Shown one piece after another: positions 35,501-48,539 of a stretch of DNA of 64,000 nt. The translations under genes and the position numbers were made by a program. Each line of letters opens with the position of its first letter. Within the stretch, counting starts at the first letter, position 1. Origin of the DNA: Paramacrobiotus metropolitanus (Eukaryota; Tardigrada; Eutardigrada; Parachela; Macrobiotidae); assembly GCF_019649055.1 (NCBI RefSeq), contig NW_026570231.1:1240001-1304000 (forward strand), given 5' to 3'. The notes below the pieces were generated by a model, which saw only the letters and a list, made by a program, of their open reading frames with translations, ran no database searches and was not told the DNA's origin.

Positions 35501-38453
35501 CCACCCCATTAAGATCTCTTTCGGTATTCGGAAGCCCTCTTGCCTATGATTGACAACGAGTTTCACGGATTTAAAATGTCCATTAATATTGTCTTCCATC
35601 AGTACCAAGTTCTGTTCCAGTTGGGCTAAATATTCCCGGTGAACATTCTTGATGTGAGTGTAAAGGGCATACGATGGTTCGTTATATGAAATGTATTTAC
35701 ATCCATCAAACGGACAAAGATAATTGAATATCGGGCTAGGATGAGTGGCTTTGTGATATTTCTCGAAGTGCTTCCGTAGCAGATCGCGATCCCATGCTCG
35801 GTAGTCGGCATGTGGGCAGTCCGGTAATGGGCACCGTAATGGGATCTTTCGGGTCTAATAGCAAACAACACAACTTGTAAAAATTTGATCTATCCAGAAA
35901 AACAGCGAAACATTTTCAATATTCCAAATAATAGTTTCATCGTTTTCAGAAATGGCGAATCCAGTATTGATATCAGCTTACAGTCAATCACGAATTAAAG
36001 GCACTACCAAAAACGACAAACCATGTCAGCCGCATAGTATGTCCAAAAATTAGCTAAAAAACGACCGGATTAGCTCGTAACACTAGGTAGTAGTAAAGTT
36101 TAATATAGAGGAAAGATGCAAATGTATTTACTATGGACACCATATCTGGATGTCGGTAAAACGACGTCTTACATGAGGTGAGCCAAGGACCAGAACGTGC
36201 TGACCACGCTGTCGTTGTCCATCTTGCCGCACATTCTTGGCTTGGTTCTCAACAGGGGAAATCACCTCCTCGTCCAACTGCTGTTCCTGCAGAAAAGAGC
36301 AAGTCTGCACTAGCGAGTCTGGGTAGACCGACAAAAGTACAAACGCTGAAGGCTATTTCTAAACTAATCGTACAACAGACAAACGAAAACCGAAAAGCAT
36401 GCGGCAAAGATGATCCCGAGCATAAGAAAAACTTTATAATACATTACGAGTGCACAATCAGCTTTCCTGTGTGTCAAGGAGTAGCGACGGAAAGAGGCGT
36501 TTAAACCGCGCGGACTGTGGTACAGGCGCAGTTGACAACCTTTTACTCGTCAGCCGGCCGGTTCACCAGTCAGAATGGAGCCGAAAGGCCTCTCATGGAA
36601 AGATCGCAAAAGGCCGGATGTAATCAAACTAATCATTACTCGTAGTCTTGTACCATGGGAAGTTGGGAACGCGGAAAGCCGCTGGCTTTCGACGTGACAT
36701 GCGTGGACACACCCGCTGCCTCGTACATCAGTCGTACCTTGGTGAACGTCGGGGCCGCAGCGGAACACACCGAAGAGAGAAACTGACGAAACACAGCTTG
36801 CTAAAACCACGGTAGAACTTTATGGCGGCAGCATTTGAAATGAACAACGCAGCTTGTGGAGAAGACTAGAAGCGATATCGCCACCGCCACAGACCGGAAA
36901 CGCGCGAAAAAGTTTTTCAGGAAAGCGACTTTCTATCCAGATACACGGGGAAATGCCAATTGTGTAATGGGTACAATTTCCGATCCGGATAGCATTGTGC
37001 TTCTGTTATAAATTTTTCCTAGTACAAAATTTGTACTCGTTCCGGGATAGTTATCAAAGGTATTATATTGCCATATGGATACGAAAACACTAAACCAGTA
37101 GACAATTTAAACTCCTCTAGCCAAAAAAATGGGCGAACAACAGGTAAAACGGGGACACAGATATAATCCAATGAACACCGAGGGGCATTCAGTTACGTAA
37201 GCAACTTCCCAGAATTTTTTATCGTGAGCTTTTCTACACATTATTACCGCCACCGGCAACTGGCCCATTTCTTTACCTGCGACATTTCTTCACCATCCGC
37301 TTCATTCTCCTCGTAATGTTCGTGCTCATGATCCTCTTCCTATAAAACACGCTTCGCCAGATATTACAAGCACCAAAGTTAAACTAAATGAGCGCTCCAG
37401 AGATTCAGCATAACTACGGTGTCCTGGAACGCAACTGGTTTTTTTACGTGTCTCACCTCCGTGGCATGGTTTCCAGCGCCACTCGCGTCTGTCAGCAGTG
37501 AACCAGACGCTTTGACGTGGAGTATTCGCTTGGATAATAATCCCTGCACGTGCTCCGCCGGCTCGATCGTGGTCACCTGCACAGATGGAACAGATCCCAC
37601 GGCAATCTATACATATCCACAGATGCGATCAAAATTAAACAAACGCGTATAACAGAAGTCACAAAAAGGACTGAAAGTCAGAAAATTAAAGAAAATGCTA
37701 GACTACTATGTCCATAGTCTATGGCTATGACTTAGTCTCTTAGTCTACGAGATAGGCAGCCCGAAATACCGTACAACTCCGTTTTAACATAGAATGAGAT
37801 GCGCAATCGATTTTCAAAGACCGCCGTAAAAGATGGCCCAAGTTTTCCATTAGATAACCGACTAGAAGTCCGTAAAAACGAAAACAAGCAGCTATTAATA
37901 TGAAGTGTTAACATTTGAGTCACATAACTAAGGTCTTACGATTTTTTAATAACAAAGCAAATTACTTCTACTTCTAAAATCAGATAAAAGTTTTTTCCGT
38001 ATGAGTAGTTAAAGTAGTATCCAAAAATAAATTCCGACTTATCAAAGTTGCTGTTAGTTATCTGACGGAGTTTAATTGTTTTGCTCAAGAATATATTGTT
38101 GGAAAATAAAAGCTCATTGTCCAGACTCCATACTATGTACATAGGTCTGCGGTGCCTAAACAATTACCGCAAAATACTAATATTAAACTTACCACAGGAG
38201 TTTGGACAAACTGCACTGGATGGACATCAGCAAATGCAGAGAGTTCTTCCAAACTAACGGTTGGGAATTCCAGATTCCCATCCGCATTCTGCACCAGTCC
38301 AGCGGCTGCAGCAGCTGTAATAATTTGCTGTCCTTGGGTCACACCTTCTCCATTCGTCAATCTGTGGATATACGTCTTCAGATTTTCTATCGTTTGCTGT
38401 AGATTTATAATCGTATTGTCCTTCGCTACGCATTCCCGACAGATTTCAGCCAT
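32579..38453 (-). CDS. Ten-finger paired C2H2 zinc-finger protein (981 aa)
   Basis: Twelve exons: 38193-38453, 37457-37606, 37277-37339, 36173-36286, 35441-35854, 35194-35349, 34725-35012, 34478-34594, 33851-34261, 33416-33703, 33294-33350, 32579-33205. All eleven introns are phase 0. The N-terminus has a short coiled-coil-like stretch and an Ala run. Five modules follow, each two fingers of the form CX4C…HX4H joined by a linker usually reading THPNPxF: from CPLPDC…HFEKYH and CPFDGC…HIKNVH (about residues 203-270) to CPVPGC…HVLEAH and CPIQGC…HMQREH (about 777-845). The tail is basic (KKTKTTKKKAK), then acidic. Probably a nuclear nucleic-acid-binding protein; no named family recognised. The 3' border of exon 35441-35854 is the least certain. 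The long intron 36287-37276 holds a LINE remnant. Confidence 0.85.
36544..37000 (+). mobile_element. Degraded 3' end of a LINE-type reverse transcriptase frame
   Basis: The + strand reads SWKDRKRPDVIKLI, then after a one-base shift GKPLAFDVTCVDTPAASYIS and LVNVGAAAEHTEER. This is the pattern often seen downstream of the reverse transcriptase domain in non-LTR elements (RPDG…W…D.TCVDT.A.S…AG.AA…). Further fragments of the usual tail occur at about 36855-36985 (ETREKVF in one frame, GNANCVMGTI in another). Several frameshifts and a stop show it is dead. It is nested in an intron of the zinc-finger gene, in the opposite orientation. Confidence 0.6.
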
Positions 38454-40356
38454 TTGTTCAGCAAGCTGTCAGAATCCACTCAAAACACAACTCCAAAATA
38501 AAACGTACAGTCAAGAATAACCAGATAAAGTAATTCTTAAAACAGCATTTTAATGGGATCCGAAACCTGCCCAAAGATCCGGGGTACTGGCTTTGATAAC
38601 AGAACTGTTATCATAAAAGAAAATCCAACCATCGCAAACCGTATGCGTCTATCATCTATGAAATGTGAAGAGCTGGAAAACGCAGAGTTTCTTCGTAAGG
38701 GATGTACATAACGGCGTACCATGTGCTTTTAAACGTAATTTTTATATTTGACTGCAGAGTGTATATCAATTATAATCCACCAGTTCTGATACTCGTAGCG
38801 CGCTGAAGGTCTGCGGTACTCACCACGGCTACCGGTAATGCACTGTACTGCTTTGTTCGTTCGGATTTTTGAATTTCAGGGGATATTCAGTATTTCTTTT
38901 GTTCATAAAGGCTAATGCAACAAAAGTACTTATACAGTGACCTCTTCCCGACTTATCGAACCAGTTTCTGCTGACAAGCAAGCCTTTCTTTATGATTAGT
39001 GGTGACTGGTGGTAACCTGGCTGTTGTGCTCGAACATACGAGAAGCCAAAAGCCTGATTTCTGAACATTTTTACTGACCACTTGCACATCGCGCGGCCAG
39101 TGTACTACCGGTATATACAAGTACTAGTACAGTATCTTGGAATCAGTCATGCAGTCACTTTTGACTTGGTTTTGATTCTTGCCATTTTGCTTTCGCTCCG
39201 GAATCTCCTGCTTAATTTGTGGCATTTCTCTGAATACTCGCTAATTACCTATAAGTTCTTCGCAAACGTTGTTGCCTGCGTCAAAGTTAGTTACGCAGCT
39301 TCCGGTCAACATCGCTGTCGACCAGTCAACCTCAGCCACATTAAGCAGTAAGACATATAATTAACAGATCGTAGTAAATAAAAGTGGACAAATCAATGCT
39401 TTTGCGCAGCAGCCGAACCGGCCAATATCACATTATATAATCAAACCATTTTATTTGGCCAAAGCCAGTTCAGATGACAGTTTTTCTCTTGTGCACATTC
39501 ATTTAAAGGAACTACAATCAAAATTTCAACACCGAAAAGAACATCGTCATTGATGGTGAAAATCTACATATTGCAGGCCGTCGAATATTCTATATTCTTC
39601 CAAAACAGCTGCATTTCCTCTAACGACAGCTAATTGCGCGCTGCAGTGTCAGGAAGTCGTAAAACGAGAATCAGCTAACTTGTCGCGGATTTTTCTGCCC
39701 ACAAAACGTATAGGTATGTACCTTCGCAAAAGGCCGCTCCGAATATTCGAACGGTTTGGACTGCTACCCTACTCGTAATGGGTGGAACAGGTTTTTGCAA
39801 TATTAGTTATATTACACGTACATGCTCACACTTTACGGCAAACTTTGTTTAAGGCCGTTATGTAGATCTACAAGCAAAGTATCAGTGTATCACTAATCAG
39901 TAAGGCATAACAATCACAAAAAAAATATAATAATATGTACAAGACACTTCGATCAGAGGGATGTATGGTATACTGGAATGTGGCTTATGCCTAAGGGCAG
40001 TGCTTGCAGCATGTCTTCGTGTAGTTTATTGGAAATCATCACAGTAGATGTCCACAGGGTACGCCACAGTGAACCACGCCAAAATTAACAAGAGCCTCTT
40101 ACAGTATGAGTGGTTTACAAAATGTGAGAATTAGCAGCCTACATTAACAATTTAACATCCAGCGAGACCCTTACCTGACCGCATGGGCAACACCGCGAGA
40201 TTTTCTGTGGTGACCTTGAATTTGTTCTCTTTTATTCGCCAGTAAATATATCAATATTCCATGAATTCGTGGATATTTGTAAAGGATTAATTTTATCTAG
40301 CTAACTAAAACTTTGCAAGTTTCTACACTACTCTTAGACCGAGCATTTATTTTCAA
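38454..40356. other. Head-to-head intergenic region
   Basis: 1.9 kb between the start of the zinc-finger gene (-) and the eIF4A-like gene (+). Short frames here lack splice context. Promoters of both genes are expected; no specific elements could be assigned. Confidence 0.5.
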
Positions 40357-43300
40357 ATGTCGGCATCAGGTGCTTCGGTTGTCTTGTCTGTGTTACGCCA
40401 GTCGGATGCAAAATTTTATGAGTGGAATTCCTTCTGGAAGAAAAACATCGAGCCACTGGCATTAGCCGATAGCACAGACAAGGATGATATTCTTTTGATT
40501 GTGAGAAGTATGGTAAGCGTTTCACTATAAGGTAGTACTTGCTTGTTTGTACCAAGCTGTTTGTTACGGTAAATATATATAATAATTATGTTTAAATGTC
40601 ACTTGCATTGGGGTGAAAGCCCCCTCGAGGCAACAGGCAAAAGGTCAAAGGGCGATGAAAACAGCATCAAAATAAGCAAAGCAGGGACTGAGGCAGACAG
40701 AGAAAAACCAAGGTTTCAAACCAAACACAGCGTAGTAGTATGAACACATGTATTGTAGCAGATTAATTATTATATAAACTTATAAATTTGAAACAGAGCA
40801 AAGTTCGTTTTGAGAATTAATGAACATTGAGAAGCCGTTTACATATCAGCTGTAAGAATTCTCCAGTCAACATTCGGGAGTGCCAGAAGGACGTCAACGG
40901 CAAGCAGCTTTTTGAAGGAAAACACAACTCATTCCATAGGGATCGGAGGCAGATAAATCAGAAAACAAACAGGCAACACCTTATTGTACGAGTATAAGCA
41001 TACAAAAAGGCTGAAAGCTACGAGACTTTTACTTATGGTTAAGCGAAAACAGGATTTTTAAAAAACACGCGGCTCCGCTTCGTGACTTCGCTGTCTTGAG
41101 GTCGAGTTCTATGTATAGGCAATAATCTGAAAATATACAGTATTGAACTGATTATGTTTGACGGAACGTTTTTTGTAACTTGTTGTACTTAGGATAGCCT
41201 AACAAAACTGTTTTCTTTAATGAGCTTGCAGTACTGTAATAATTCACAAAGCACTTCGGTGCAGTACATACCTTGCACCGGTACGTATTGCACCGGTAGC
41301 TGCTGTTGTCAAATTTTACAAGTACTTTAACGTGAAAAATGAAAACAAGTACTTCGTCAGTTTTCTTCAAAAAGGCACGCACGTTGTAATCTGCCTATTA
41401 AACAATAAGATTAATGCTAGAGCAGCTTAAGTAGCTTTACCAACAGTTACAGATATGTAAGAGCATTTATTGGCTAATTGCCAAATAACAAAGAAAAAGC
41501 GCAAACACTGACTTGAAACCAGGCGACGATGTGACACTAGACAAACATCATTGAAACTGCAGTGCGAGAAAAAACGCAGCCGTACTTTGCGATTGCTTTA
41601 TTCGGCTAGTTGTTTCGAAAAAAGTGCAGAAGTGCAAGCATTTTGCAATTACCAGCGTCCAGCTCTACCGTAAACCGCGACGCGATCTATTGTATAATAC
41701 ACTTATATTATACACACTATAAGAGTAGTCACTGCTTACCATTAGTGAATCAAATTCAAAGAATCGGATTGAAACGTCCGTTTTGAAAATAATAACAAAA
41801 AAATATGAAATTTGCAAAATGCGATATTTTTTGGCGCGTAAATTTCGATGTAGCTAGTTATGCTACCGTTTAATAATTGCAGAATCAATAATAGTTGTTA
41901 CCCGGGCGCTTTTGCAAAAAAAAAACGTTCTAAACGGCTGGAAAGCGTTCTTATGGAAGCGAAACGCCGAAATATGCTAAAAGCGCCGTAAATAAAATAC
42001 TGGGCAAGTTACAATTATACAGATCAACTTCTTGATTTTTTTTCAGGAGGATATTTATCAAGAAATATGTCGATCACAGCAAAGGATGTCTTCGGTTTAC
42101 AGCCGTCCGTTTCAAAATGGGTATTAAAGAAATAAATATTACCGTACGAGTACACTTACAATTATTAAGTAGGAAGTCAATATAGCTGTAGAAAATATAT
42201 ACTTGATAGAGCAATATAGCGCAATGCAGTGCATTGTGCACGAGAATCGCTTGTCTTTTATGGTTTTACATGGTTTTTTAGCGGACAGCAAATTCGAAGT
42301 CCACCTTCTATCAGTCCCCAGTTGAGCTTGAACAGCGATGTGGATTTCAGCATACATCTTGGGTAATAAGTTACAAATAATTTCCCGTTTGGGTGCCTAT
42401 AATCCGGTGCTGTAATAACTTGCAAAATACTGCTATCAACGATTTTACTTTAACTTTGATATAACTGTCTATACTACTTCTATTATCCTATAATATCTAC
42501 AAATCCTTATGTACAAATAGCCACTATATAAAGCCAATATAAGGACTGTTCTTTGAATATGTATATATGACAATTTAACAAACAACCAACTTTAACTGTA
42601 TATAGTACGATATCAGACGCAGAAGAGAAAGACGAAGTCGAAGAATTGGTGCACTCATTCGAGCCAGGGGAACGAAGAGGAACGCTCACTCCCATGCAGC
42701 TACCTCCGCCTGACCTTTCCGGATCCCCATCTGGTGGAAATCGATCAGTTAATAAGTTCGTGCAGAAGTTCTTGTCAAACGCTTTAGATAGACGTTTATG
42801 TCTGATTTAAACAAGTATGCCTTGAAAACCATGATAATTAATAGTAATCAGCAGTAAATAATAACCAATAATTACTAATGTTAATTATCAGTTACCATTA
42901 CCTATGCAGCCTATTGTATAAAAACTTCATCGCGCTATTGTATCCTAATTACGTGTTAGCATTGCGATCAACATCATAATTATTAAACAATTCCGCTGCA
43001 TGCATATCTGCATTATATATCTGTCAGGCTATATATTTGTGTTTCCAAACTTCGCATTTGATTTAACAGCAGCATCTGCTACTGTATTGTAGACGGTTAA
43101 TTAATAGTGTTTTTAGCAAGTAATATTGCAAACTGCTTAGCTGTGTTCCATATGCTAGCGTAGTTAGCAAAAATACAAACGACCGAAATTAATTTTTAGG
43201 AAAGCGGCTCTAAAAAATTATTTGCGATCGTCCAGCGTGCAATCTTCTACGTCTGCTGAAGCTGGGTCGAATCCATCAAGGTACGAAGTACCTGCAGTAT

Positions 43301-46300
43301 CATCAGTGCGCAAGACGAACTTATGAAAACCAATTACAACAAAAAATTTAATATGCCTTTATTAAAATGTTATCGGTAATTGTTAAAAACTTTTTCGTGT
43401 TATTAACAGCACGACTTTGGTTTCTTGATAGTCGCCGAATCAGTGCGATGAAAGCGGGGCTAGAAAATGATGCAGTTTCTCTGGATGGTCAGTCGTTATC
43501 GACAGATCAGTCAGTACCCGGGAAGAACAGCCGGCACCCAACTCGTGCACGTTCGCCCTCCAGTGTATCAATGGGAAATGTCTCGACCACCGGTACTATA
43601 ATGACGGTAAGTGGATAACCAGTCAAGTAACCAACGCAATTTCACTTTACAGATTTAATAAACAGTTAGTACGTATACATTTCATTTATATTAATTAATG
43701 AACATCGCATAAATTATGTTAATACTGTAACATAATCCAGTGCTTATGTATCTGTAGAGCAACTACTTCCAAACAGTCGAAAATTACTCCGAACTGGACC
43801 TCAAGCCAGAAGTGATTCAAGGACTGGAGCTTTTTGCATCCAAAGATTTAACTCTAACGCAGAAAAGAGCTATTGCCCCGTTATTAGAAGGTATGTGTTG
43901 AACTAAAATGTGGCAAAATTTCAGAAATAGAGAGTTCATCCGGATCCGCTGACAAGCACAACATGATAAGGACAACATGACAAGCACAACATGTTCTAAC
44001 CTTTCTATTGCAATTCCAAGAATATTCCAAGAAAGTGAATCGATATCCTCCCAAAAAATCTTAATGAAGCCTTTAAATTAACCATGCACCTTATCATACT
44101 TTACGATTTTGGTATCAGAATACTACCAGTTTAATCTATTTCTTTGATGAAAGCGCGTAAAACGTGAATTAATATTATTTAAAGCGGAAAATTGCGTAGT
44201 ATTTGCCGGCTGTTCTGTTTGAAGAACTATCGGTCTATTACACAGTGTTTCTAATAATATTAACTTTTTTAACACATATTTCCGTTGAAATTCGATGTGT
44301 ATTAGGTATTTTGCTTCTAGCGACAGGTCTACCTGCGATAAACAGCACCAGTGTTTTATTGTTCAAGTTGGTAATGCTACTCAATAATCACGTTCCGTTA
44401 GTTGACGGCTTGACGATAGCTGCAAAGTAATACCGAAACAGCAGTTACAAAGTAATTGCTTTATTTTTATTGCCTAAGATTTTAGTGTACTGCTTGGTAT
44501 TCGTAAACTAAAATGCCTGACTTTTACCATATAGTTCACGCTTGGGCTTAAGCCTTTTGTATAAATTTTTGATCAGGCCGAAATGTTATTATGGAGGCAC
44601 CGGAGAGGAGCGGAAAATGCGCGGTTTGCACAACCACTATCCTCCAACGACTGGATACATCGAACTTGGAATGCCAGATTGTTATATGCACAGCTGACAA
44701 AGACTCAACAGAAAGGGTGAGAACTGATCTGGAAATTTTGTAACTTGGTCTCCGTTTAAAAAAATTGAATACTTAACTGAACAATAATGATCCGTTTCTG
44801 CTGCAGTTTCGAAGCCTTTTGAAGACCGTCGGGCAATACGTCAGACCGAGAATGCATGTGTGCGATTCTTCCTCCGTAATGAATGACATTAAACGCTTAA
44901 AGAGTGACCGGCAGATTGTCATCGCTACTCCAGAGACTCTGGAAAAGCTCTGCGCAAAACGCGTTCTGTGTACGTGGATTTTAAATTTTTCAGTGGAAGG
45001 AAGCATGTACTGAAGTATTGTAATAAGGCTTTGGCACATTAAAGTTAACTTTTATTTATTTACTTTTTTATTTTACTTATGCAGCGATGAACTAGGGTTA
45101 GCTGTTAATTATACAGCCTCTAGGAATGTTATAGACTTATAATGTCAGAATATTACCTGCCTGCTTTCACTGTTACAGATTTAAAGGAAGTGAAAATGTT
45201 TGTTATTGACGACGCAGTCAGTATGAAAAATTCACAAAATGCTATACGCGATGTTTTCATTCGATTGCCGGAAGATGTGCAGGTAAGTGCAAAAACTATA
45301 CAGCATTACGAAAATGGGGGTCTGGAATACGAGTACTGTTCACGACTTTTCTTAGAATACGAGAATAGGTATGTATATTCTTAGAATACGCATGCATATT
45401 CTTCTGTCTCGTGCACTGTAGACTGTAATGAGTACCGGCGACATGGGAGGCGACATGATTTAAGAGTAAATTAAGAGCATTTCAACATCAGATGTCGCTT
45501 TCACAGGTTGTCGTTTTCGCCCCCAAAATACCACCGGCAATGTACCGCCTCTTGAAAACCTTCGTGCTCGATCCTGTCTGCATCATGGTTGACGAAAAAG
45601 AATGGGCAGCTTCCACATCTCATGCATACTGGCACGGTTATTACAATGTGCGGAATAGTGTACGTACAAATTGTTCTAGTGTCAAAATTTTAATTTTAGT
45701 TACTTACTACCGTAAGTCACAATTTCTAATTTATTATCCTTTCTAACAATATTACCTAACGTGATGGGCGATTGTGCAGTTGTGAACTGCCCATTGGGTG
45801 ATTAACAAATCATTTTCGCAGGAATGGAAGCTAGACACTTTAAAAGCATTGTTCAAGTCCAGAGCTCTGCCATATACAGCTGGAAAATCTCTTGTGGTTT
45901 GTCCCAATCAACCAGAAACACAGCTGATAGTGACGGAGTTGAAAAAAGCCGGTTTCGTGGTTTACAATATGGTTAGTAAATGGAATATTAATTTAGTAGA
46001 CTTTATAGAAGGAGAAAAACTAATTACTTTTGTATTTCACCGACTCTAATAAAACTTGTCAAACTTCATTCAAATTTCCAAGACTACTGTCATGACTTAT
46101 TAACGGTAAGTATGTACTCATACGACACGACATACGTAATAATAAATATAAAATTATTCCCTATTTTATGCTGTGAGTACTATGTGATTTTCCTACTCTA
46201 GAGTAGGTATCAGTAGTTACAGTAATTGTGTCTGGCATACCGTTCTACTGACAATGAATGCTTTGTAGGATCAGAAAAAAAATTTACCTGAAGAATTCCT

Positions 46301-46711
46301 TACCAAGACAACCGGCATACTGGTAATGACTTTAACAACACTCAAAAATTTTTCGGAGAAAATGGGAAACCTTAGGCTAATCGTGAACTATGGGTTACCT
46401 CCTGACATCAAAGACTACATCTATACGTAAGTTTTGTTCTCGTTCTTTGGTAAAACCTTGCAATTTTTTAGCATTCTCAGTAATAAAAAAAGGGTTTCAT
46501 AACAGTCCATCTTTATAAATATATTAAACTTTTTAGACTTCAACATCTGGACTATCCACAAGGGAAATACAAAGGATACGTTGTAAATTTTGTGACGCCG
46601 GGAGAGATGCTTATTCTGCAAGCTATTCATGATTACCTTAACATAACAATCGAGCAGATTGACAGCAGCGTCTTTTCTGAACTTAAAAGATATCCAGCAA
46701 AAGTGACGTGA
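40357..46711 (+). CDS. Degenerate DEAD-box (eIF4A-related) protein with long N-terminal extension (630 aa)
   Basis: Fourteen exons in consistent phase: 40357-40512, 42047-42120, 42282-42362, 42606-42755, 43200-43280, 43432-43606, 43758-43890, 44577-44716, 44807-44969, 45179-45282, 45507-45659, 45822-45971, 46269-46426, 46537-46711. Residues 240-630 align along an eIF4A core: LTLTQKRAIAPLLEGRNVI, KMFVIDDAV, FVLDPVCIMV, EWKLDTL, RLIVNYGLP, GYVVNFVT. The catalytic motifs are broken: AxxGxGKT is APERSGKC, DEAD is DDAV (395-398), SAT is APK (424-426), and the HRxGR arginine-finger motif is replaced by QHLDYPQGK. It is therefore predicted to lack ATPase activity. The 239-residue N-terminus is Ser/Pro-rich, with an acidic patch (DAEEKDEVEEL). 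The donor of exon 4 (GTTCGT) is weak. Confidence 0.85.
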
Positions 46712-46999
46712 CGGGAGCATGCCAGACTTTACGCTACAGCTGTAACAGTATATGGTACAAAGCGTTTGTCCGACTGCGGTTTTACTTTGAATATTCATGT
46801 TCGCATTTGTTAAATGAAATTTTATTCTCCTCAGAATTTTGGTATTTTCAGTGAATCCCGAATGTGCAAGACACAGATAAAAAAAACCTTTGAACCAGTC
46901 TAAAGTTTGTCCACATGGATAAATTATCATCATTCAAACCTTCTCCGGAAGAATACGGGATCACTTAGCGGCTCTAAAAGTAGTGTTATATTTCACGCT

Positions 47000-48539
47000 T
47001 CATCTGCTCAAGTCAGCAATCTCAATCGTATCATGGGCAACGGTCAGTATTTCGGCACAGTCTTCTTTAATTAAGATAGTTTCCTCAAACTGGGCGCTTC
47101 TGCTGTTATCCACACTGATAGCTGTCCAACCATCCTCAAGAATAGTAATCTTATCGCTTCCTTCCGAAACAACCGGCTCTAAAAGAAAATCAGCACTTCA
47201 GAATCTAAACCACTGATATAAAGTAACGAACTGTCTTAGCTCAACCAATCAAAGGAAAAATTTCGGCCGCATGCGACCAAGGTTTACAGACCTATTGTAA
47301 ACACCATTCCTGTTTCCATGATAGTTTCATCGATATTGGCACGATGTATAACATCCGGCAACATATGGAAATCTTCACCGATCCCATGACCACAGAAAAA
47401 CGGAATCACGCTGTAACCGTGGTCCGAAGCCGTTTTCCTGTAGATGTAAAAGAAAATTAACTGTTATTCTGCTCGGTCATCGGCGCCGGTTCTGACGTCT
47501 GCATACTGCATTCTTTGCATAAAAAAATGAAATGCGTACTCTATTATTTCACCGATTTCGGACATTGATTGACCGTTCCGACAAATGCTAATGGCATTTC
47601 TCAAAGCTAATTCAGTGATGTGCAAGAGCTTTTCCGCTTTTTCATCGATTTCGCCAACGGGAAACGTTTTTGAGCAGTCTCCATGATATCCACCTAGGAA
47701 CACCTTAATTCTACGTCAGTTGCTCTCGACCTATATCACTTTGACATTAGAATTTACATGCAAAAACATTAATGGCAAACCGAACAAAACTTTAAAACAA
47801 CTTCATTAAAACTGTAACAAGTGCGGTGAAAGGTAATCGGCGACTAATCGCATTTCATAAGAAAATAGTAATTAGAAACCCAGTCAAACTCAATTCGGTT
47901 TAGTTTAATTTACACGCATTATTCACTCTTTTGAAGTCCAATAAATAGTCTTTATATTTTTCACTTAATAAAAATCAAACCATTTACATAATAACAACAA
48001 CTTCCCATTCCAGAAAAACTTACCGTGACATCAACATTGACAATATCTCCCGCGATCAGCTGTCGACTGTCCGGTATGCCATGGCATGCCACATTATTAA
48101 CCGACGTGCAGATAGACTTCGGATATCCACTGTAATTCAACGGCGAGGGGTATGCGTTATGCTTGACAATAAATTCAAAGGCAACATTGTCCAAGTCGGC
48201 AGTGGAAACCCCTGGCTTGACGTGTTTCCCAACATACTCCAGTGTTTTCCTTGCTAACTGGCAGGATCGCCTGATGCCTGCAAGCCGTTCTGGATTGTGC
48301 AGATCGGTCTGCTTTTTATGCTGGCCAACCGGAGTTCCATCGCCATATGACGGCGCCCGGATATGGCTAGGAACTGTCTGAATGTTGACCCACGGGCTGG
48401 GATCCTGGAAGAGCCAGGGCTGAACAATGTCATAAGAAGACGGCCGAATACTGTTTGTCGAGGTAGCGATCAAATGTTGTTTAAACTTTCTCCAAGGTCT
48501 TAGCAAATGCTTCAGTATCACAAAGCGCGAGATCAACAT
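47000..48539 (-). CDS. METAP1D: Mitochondrial methionine aminopeptidase, type 1D
   Basis: Four exons, 48024-48539, 47540-47703, 47292-47437 and 47000-47178, give 334 residues, the length of animal MAP1D. It removes the N-terminal methionine from proteins made in mitochondria. The basic presequence (MLISRFVILKHLLRPWRKFK) fits matrix import. All five metal ligands are present: Asp170 (NVDVT), Asp181 (GYHGD), His244 (CGHGIG), Glu276 (FTIEP) and Glu307 (AQFEET). The substrate-side NYSGYPKSICTSVNNVACHG is intact. The donor of exon 3 is GTCTGT; family homology fixes it in preference to a nearby GTAAAC. The gene converges on the eIF4A-like gene, 288 bp away, and is head to head with the F-box gene. 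Confidence 0.96.

Noticed and set aside
46421-46933. A 170-codon minus-strand frame
   Set aside because: It overlaps the last exons and introns of the eIF4A-like gene in antisense and has no domain signature.
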